Of a stretch of 64,000 nucleotides of DNA, positions 59,201 to 64,000 are shown in pieces. Under the pieces are notes generated by a model. The model did not search any database. It worked only from the letters and a program-made list of their open reading frames with translations, and was not told the DNA's origin. This stretch comes from Xiphias gladius (Eukaryota; Chordata; Actinopteri; Istiophoriformes; Xiphiidae), in contig NC_053413.1 in NCBI RefSeq assembly GCF_016859285.1, forward strand, positions 13,446,001 to 13,510,000, read 5' to 3'. The position numbers were made by a program, and so were the translations under genes. How positions within the stretch are numbered: position 1 is the stretch's first letter; each line of letters begins with the position of its first letter.

Positions 59201-62200
59201 CTTGTGCCTGTAAACACAGCAGTGGGTGAGATGTGCCGATGTGCCTTCTCATGTTTATGTTACACACTGTTGGTTTATAACAGTGTGCAACATATTTAGC
59301 CATGAACATATTTTTTCAGTTAATTGTCGTTTCTGTCTGTTTACATGACATGCTAGATTCTCCATTACTAATCAGGCTGTACTGTTGTGTTCTATTGTTA
59401 CAGAATCACACATAAACAACTAGATAAAAAGTCTAAACCCTAGACCTGGACTTTGCATCATCTTTTTCCACACCTTTTCCCTGAACTTTAAAATAGTGCC
59501 CTGATCCGACACCCTGTAGTGATAGTTGCCACACCTATAAATCCAGATATATTCTCTCGCACAATCACCATTTAGATTGTCACATAGCTAAATAGTGTAT
59601 TACCACCAGTGTGGTCAGCAGAGGGCCCAGTCATCAGTGTGGGTGTGGAACCATTCTGCCATGTCCAGTCAAAAGCATCTGTAGTCATTTGATTCCAGCT
59701 ACAAAGATTGCTGTTGAAGCCACAGTCGAGATTGCAGACTACAGGGAAAATATGAAACATGAACTCAATATTGAGGCACTTATGCAACTTCCTAAAAATG
59801 TGGACAATCTGTAACCTTCAATCACCATTAAAAATTGCAAATTCAGTATCTGTTGGACTAGACACAAATGTTAATTGGTAACCAAACTTCAGCTTTTCTG
59901 ATGCAGAACAACTGATCCATAAAATATAGCTTCCTGTTCACTTACCTGGGTGTGAGGGGAGGACTTCTGCAGTTGTGGAAGGAAGCGAAGTTCCACTAAC
60001 CAGGCCAGGGAAGATACCTAAAGGAAGTGAGTATTGAATTTGTTAAACCCATAGATATATCAGGTATGATCATAGATATAGACCTTAATGTATTAGTGCC
60101 AAATAAAAGTGTAAGAAAATTATGTTATGGTAGAGTATGTAATTAATGAAATTAAAACATTTTGTTGTCCTTTTTGTAAGAGGTGAATGTCACCTGAGCA
60201 TGAGCCAAATTGGATGGAAACGTCATCTATGGCCACATTTGACTGAGCATTAGAGCCTTGAATTCCCTCTATTATGATCTGAAATGGGTGATAAGAATAA
60301 AGTAAAAATAATTATTCACTGTATAGAATAAGATCATTGGTTTTTACAAGAAGAGTGTGCAACTTTCCACCAGCATCTTTTAGGTGCATGTATTGTCTGA
60401 TATATAGTGTCAGACTTACTTGGAAAGGACCAGACACTCTGATGTCAACATTTCCTGGACTCCATTTGGGTCCCTGGTTGTTCACCATGGACCAGAGCCT
60501 GGTAGCTTTATTGTCTTTAAGCAGGTAGATATTGAGAGCCATTGCTGTTGCTGAACCATACATATGGTACCAAAAGTGCAGGCAGAGGGACCCATTATAA
60601 TGGCACACTGAGCTCAATATACGGGCGGAGTCTCCACGGTTTACACCGTTTCCCTCAATGTATATGTAGAAACCGGCTAGAGAAATGGTAAAAACCATAT
60701 TAAGCATGAATCATGTGCAATTCAACAGATGCAGTAGTTTGGCCTGACACTGGGTTTTACCTCCAGTGGTGTGGTCCTGGTTTGGCCCAGTAAACTCTGA
60801 GGGGGTCGGTCCCGAATATCTTGTCCAATCAAAACTGTCCTGTATGAGCTGCTCCCACCCACAGAGATTTTTTTCAAAGTCGCATTTCATGGGACAGACT
60901 ATGAAAAAGCATTTAAACACAATCGAAATGGTATTACAGTATGAGCTAATTTTCTATAGGAACATTAGTTTGAAAAATAGAATTTTTCAAACTATAGATA
61001 AAAACTGTAGATAAAAATCTGTAGATAATTACACAGCTTATTCAGATATATTCAAGTACATTTATATATTAAATTTATTTATGTACACTAGAAGGAAAGA
61101 TTGTTAGATTTAATATTCGTATTTGAAATTGTTGATATTAAATTGTATTATGCCACTGATTTAATAAGCCTCCCAACCCTGAATGCTCTTACAAGGCAGA
61201 TCTGGTGTTGCAGAAGTAGGAGGTGGGGTTGCTGGACGAGTTGAAGTGGTTTGAGGGTCAGCTTAAATAAGAACAAAAACAAAACAAAAAGCCAAATAAA
61301 AAAACAAACAAAAAGGAAATTAGTTAATCATCTTTGCCTTTTCGACACCCTAAGCATATTTTGTGTTGGGCCTCCTCCTCCCCAGATTAACAACCTAATA
61401 ATTTCTTCAATTGTCTTAGATCAGTGACAAGACACAACAAAACAAAAAAGAATCATTCAGGTTGGACTAGGCAGTTGCCTATTGTATATGCAATAGGCCA
61501 GTCTGTGTTGTGATCAAAACCATGAAAAGCAGAAGCAGAGAAAAATACATGACATGAAACAAAATTGTTTCATTTAACATTTTGAACTAGTAAATGTTCA
61601 AATTTTATTTTGTGAAAAAAATTGCATCAGTCAGTTAATCACGACCAGATTAGTACACGTATATATCCTCTCACAAATTAACATTTTCATTATCTAAGAT
61701 ACGTAACTCACCACAGGCTGTGTCTGTGTGCCAGGGGGGCAGCTCCACTCCTGCAACCTGGCATGCTGCTGCATAGGACTTCAGAGATTCGCATATGGTG
61801 TGTTTGTCACCATTTGTGTCACAATAGTCATACACACAACTCTGAAGGTAGATGTCTGGATGAACGGGTTCATGGCAGGACTTAAAGGCATCCCCTAGTA
61901 TTGCGTAACATTCATTGTAGGCCTCATTCTCCTCATCATAGTCACACAGCCTCGGGTCATTTGGATAGGCAGTACACCTGGAGGAGAAAGTTAAGAAAAT
62001 GAAATAGAGATCAAAACATTTGGAATTATGGTGCCACTTCAAAATAAGACAAAATAAGGTTGGATGGTTTGGTTAATAATTTATTTATTATTACTTGTTA
62101 ATTCTTTAATAACATGTTCTAATGTATATGTAAAACCTGTTGGGTTGCCAGGTTTTGAGCTTAGTGTATACACTGCCAAAATAACCTGCCAGGTGTATTT

Positions 62201-64000
62201 GGCTGGGAATTAGCCAGTTATCAATCTGGTTATTGTGTATTTATCTGTGTATGAATAAAGTTATCAGGCAAGCCAGGTCTATATAGAAAATATTTCATAA
62301 GGCAAAGAGCCTTCAGCCATGCAAGTGGCTCTGTGAGGCTGTACTTTGACACAGTGGTGCTTTCAGCTAAATGCTAATGTCAGTGTGCTAAAATGCTCAT
62401 AATGACAATATTAACATGCTGATATTAAGCAGGCATCGTGTTTTCCAAGTTCACCATCTGAGTTTAGTGTGTTAGCATGCTAACATTTGTTAATTAGCAC
62501 AGTTAGCAAAGTTCAGCCTAGTGTGTAGATACCCTGTATCGTAAAATAACTTACTCATTATTGTCCAGCACCCTCCAGCTGTCACCAAATTCAAATGACT
62601 CTGTAGCATTGTGGCCTCCTGGGGTTATGAATTCATCGTCCTGGTATCCAGAGTAGGTTCCACACAATCCGCACAGTTCATACTTGTAGCGCTCATCCAC
62701 TTGCAGAAAGAGTCTGTTCTGCCCATCCACCATGATTCTGAGGCCAAAGGTCGTCTCCAGGATAATAAAATTATTCCTCATGTGGACCCATAATGAGCCA
62801 TATGTTCCACTTGTGAAATAGGGGAGTCGGACATGGCTGTTATTCACCTAGAGAGAGGACAATCCATTAACTGTAATGAGTTTTATTCTAATGAGACGTG
62901 TGTTTGTTTTGGAATGCCAAACAAGCATTAATGTTTCTTTTTCTACTGGGATAGTTACTGCAACCAGTTAAGTTCTAAACAGCTGTTCAGGGCAAAGTCG
63001 AGTGGGTCAGGTATTAGTTTGTTGAATCTTGTAAGCCCCAGATGACAAACAAGTGACTTCCAGTGACCTGACAGAGTACTAACTGACCCCTATAAACATG
63101 GGTTTGCTGATACTGAAGTCAGCCACTGCCATTAATGAATTACATTACAGAATATAGAACAATGACACTCCGGTAAATGGGCCACATGCAGGTCAGGAGA
63201 CACTTTTGCATGGACTGGAAGCTGTTCAGTATCATACACATTTTCACATCAGTTTATTTGTGACATGATATGCTATGGGAGAGTTGCACTTGGAATTTTT
63301 TGATGGAGAGAATTGCAAGTAGTTTTCATGCTTACATTGACCTCTCCATTTTGATTCAGGGTGATGTAAAAATCTTCAACCTGCAGAGTCACAGCTTCCA
63401 GCTTGGACCGGGTGAAGTTCTGAAGTGGAGGATGCATGTTGTGCCCGATCACAGTGAACTGGACTGAGCTCTCTTCTCCGCATGTTGTAGTCAGTGTGTA
63501 ACTACAGCCCCCTTGAAAGTCATAAGCCACTCTGTCAAAGGTGATGTAGTGTGGATCACCGTACACGCTGCAGGTGGCAGGTTTGAAAGGGAAGCAGTTC
63601 TTGACCCCCTCCTTGACCTTACAAACCTCATTGTTTGCACATTGCATTGTGGTGCACCACAAATCATTATTACCCATACACTGGCACTGCTGCACACACT
63701 CTCCTTCCACGAATGTTGTTCCTTTCTGCAGGGAAAAGGGAGGTGTGTAAATAAATTATAGCAATGTGGATGTGAATAGGTGAATATGACATAGTTTTCA
63801 CTTCATCTACCTAACTTACCTCAAAGTGTTTTCCATTATACCAGCACCCACAGTCCTCTGCTGGGACACACTTTCCCCCGCTGAGTTTGAAGCCAGAGTC
63901 ACACTCGCATCTTTCCTCACAGCTTTCACAAGAGCCAACTAAATCCAGACTGGAGCACACCTCGGGACAGCCATCAGCACATGAGTTATAATGGCTGTTC
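47240..64000 (-). CDS. Zonadhesin/FCGBP-like secreted mosaic protein, 3' part (VWD-C8-MAM x7-mucin-TIL-VWD)
   Basis: Thirty-eight coding exons join with matching phase; the gene continues upstream beyond 64000. Order from the high end: TIL (63820-64000), VWD (63336-63725, 62555-62847), C8 (61712-61977), linker (61193-61261), then seven MAM domains (three exons each: about 138, 257 and 85 bp) separated by Pro/Thr linkers, mucin exon (49521-51215), TIL (49099-49307), Cys-rich exon (48833-48989) and final VWD (48340-48734, 47567-47696, 47240-47382), ending ESWRV and stop. VWD/C8/TIL modules with MAM domains and a mucin stretch are the hallmark of zonadhesin, an extracellular adhesion protein binding the egg coat; FCGBP-type proteins work in mucus. 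The order here is unlike mammalian zonadhesin, where MAMs come first. One MAM exon (54134-54216) is 2 bp short, which breaks the frame as sequenced. Confidence 0.85.
47894..48000. repeat. TATC/TA-rich microsatellite in an intron of the zonadhesin-like gene
   Basis: Mixed TATC, TATA and AGATA units over about 105 bp with self-complementary stretches (TATAGATATATA and inverse), so it could form hairpins. Lies between the first and second exons of the terminal VWD. Confidence 0.9.
48405..48590 (-). other. Asp/His-rich insertion inside the terminal VWD
   Basis: About 60 residues, from [21 protein letters not shown] through a run of about ten Asp to [10 protein letters not shown]. They come mainly from a GAT/CAT-type trinucleotide expansion (ATC/GTC on the plus strand, about 48447-48500). 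The flanking VWD sequence ([10 protein letters not shown] before, [20 protein letters not shown] after) is intact and in frame. Such acidic-His runs can bind Ca2+ or Zn2+; no function is known here. Confidence 0.85.
49099..49307 (-). other. TIL (trypsin-inhibitor-like Cys-rich) exon
   Basis: Begins [20 protein letters not shown] and ends NGIKHQ, with about ten cysteines in TIL spacing, including [11 protein letters not shown] and CVPIQECGC. The TIL exon at the right end of the window (63820-64000) has a similar start ([15 protein letters not shown]), as expected for repeated TIL-VWD units of zonadhesin-type proteins. Confidence 0.85.
49521..51215 (-). other. Pro/Thr-rich mucin exon of the zonadhesin-like gene
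   Basis: A single 1695-bp exon, phase 1 at both ends, encoding about 565 residues with no cysteine. Repeats include [16 protein letters not shown] (16 residues), [10 protein letters not shown] (10 residues, four in a row near 50660-50790) and [13 protein letters not shown]. Thr density predicts heavy O-glycosylation, giving a stiff rod between MAM7 and the second TIL-VWD unit. The frame is open throughout, which for such a repetitive exon suggests selection. The Cys/Trp/Leu-rich plus-strand frames here are antisense shadows. Confidence 0.9.
52004..57563 (-). repeat. Tandem near-identical 1.5-kb MAM-linker gene modules
   Basis: The block from linker through MAM exons b, c and adjoining introns recurs about every 1500 bp: TTACCTATTTTAAAATAGGC appears at about 52563, 54064, 55564 and 57067. 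Introns match almost as well as exons, so the duplications are recent or kept alike by gene conversion. Linker exons are all 231 bp; MAM b exons all 257 bp. Marker differences alternate between modules, consistent with a 3-kb dimer having been duplicated. Confidence 0.92.
54134..54216 (-). other. MAM5 exon c with a 2-bp deletion (frameshift)
   Basis: This exon is 83 bp; the same exon in every other MAM module is 85 bp. The plus strand reads GCGCCTCAATG at 54201-54211 where sister copies have GCGCCCCTCAATG. On the minus strand IIIEGRRGS becomes IIIEAQRLH followed by a stop. Splice sites remain intact. Confidence 0.85.
57950..57975. repeat. Poly-T tract before MAM3 exon a
   Basis: About 25 T in the intron just downstream (minus-strand sense) of MAM3 exon a, 12 bp from its donor site. 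Confidence 0.9.
61712..63725 (-). other. Upstream VWD and C8 domains
   Basis: VWD exons 63336-63725 and 62555-62847 contain [36 protein letters not shown] and the intact [15 protein letters not shown], ending [10 protein letters not shown]. Exon 61712-61977 is the C8 domain: [52 protein letters not shown] and TACG. In zonadhesin and FCGBP a TIL module normally follows C8. Here the next exon is a short Thr/Pro linker and then MAM1, so the D-type unit is cut short and joined to the MAM array through phase-1 introns. Confidence 0.9.
62290..62520. mobile_element. Interspersed percomorph repeat copy
   Basis: In the intron between the upstream VWD and C8 exons. The words GCTAAATGCTAATGTCAG, AATGACAATATTAACATGCTG, TTCACCATCTGAGTTTAG and TTAGCATGCTAACATTTG occur in the order I know from a short repeat spread through many percomorph genomes. 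Probably a non-autonomous element; class uncertain. Confidence 0.7.

Larger units (their letters stand above)
51306..60898 (-). other. Array of seven MAM domains with linkers
   Basis: Each MAM uses exon a (xCxxxCDFExxLCxW...DHTTGG), exon b ([20 protein letters not shown]...) and exon c (I-I-x-E-G-x-x-G-S...V-A-I-D-D-V). Exons a/b/c: MAM1 60761-60898/60420-60676/60194-60278; MAM2 59604-59738/58760-59016/58560-58644; MAM3 57987-58124/57307-57563/57137-57221; MAM4 56507-56644/55804-56060/55634-55718; MAM5 55005-55142/54302-54558/54134-54216; MAM6 53504-53641/52801-53057/52631-52715; MAM7 52004-52141/51568-51824/51306-51390. Linkers: 59946-60017, 58257-58460, 56785-57015, 55282-55512, 53782-54012, 52281-52511. 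MAM7 runs straight into the mucin exon. MAM domains mediate extracellular adhesion. Confidence 0.9.

Overview
This window looks like nuclear DNA from a teleost fish, probably a percomorph. Three things point that way: genes with many short exons and GT-AG introns; dense microsatellites ((AC)n, (AAT)n, (GATA)n, (AT)n); and two interspersed repeats I recognise from many percomorph genomes (about 37425-37675 and 62290-62520). There are no bacterial-type operons, CRISPR arrays, rRNAs or tRNAs that I can see.

Left part (1-32 kb), a developmental-gene block. A single-exon RING-finger gene with two C-terminal membrane segments lies on the minus strand (3678-4337), with a CpG-rich 5' flank. A complete pax3-type gene lies on the plus strand. 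It has nine coding exons from 11281 to 28917, encoding a paired domain, an octapeptide, a homeodomain and a transactivation tail. Upstream is a compact promoter with three CCAAT boxes and a TATA-like element. Intron 4 is about 9 kb and is the likeliest home for intronic enhancers. A KCNE-family potassium-channel accessory subunit (31570-31953, plus) follows 2.7 kb downstream. PAX3 and KCNE4 share the same human chromosomal neighbourhood, so this reads as a compacted version of that region. The pax3 protein is divergent enough to suggest the second teleost copy (pax3b).

Middle part (32.8-46.3 kb), minus strand. At least three related copies of a small secreted mucin-like gene sit in tandem. 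The pattern is a signal-peptide exon, a roughly 80-bp Ser/Thr-rich minisatellite array, and a short Cys-containing C-terminus. Copy A keeps its splice sites but has an in-frame stop and a frameshift. Copies B and C are more decayed.

Right part (47.2-64 kb), minus strand. This is the 3' part of a large zonadhesin/FCGBP-like secreted mosaic gene. I could resolve 38 exons, all with consistent splice phase. Reading 5' to 3' (high to low coordinates), the order is TIL, VWD, C8, linker, seven MAM domains separated by Pro/Thr linkers, one 1.7-kb Pro/Thr mucin exon, TIL, and a final VWD ending in a stop codon at 47240. Four of the MAM-linker modules are nearly identical 1.5-kb tandem copies with phase-1 borders. 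One carries a 2-bp deletion. The terminal VWD has a long Asp/His-rich insertion and has lost a cysteine of its CGLC motif. The 5' end of this gene lies beyond the window.

The strongest candidate for something undescribed is the 33-64 kb region: an unusual VWD-MAM-mucin-VWD protein with a freshly expanded MAM array, next to a decaying family of secreted mucin-like genes.
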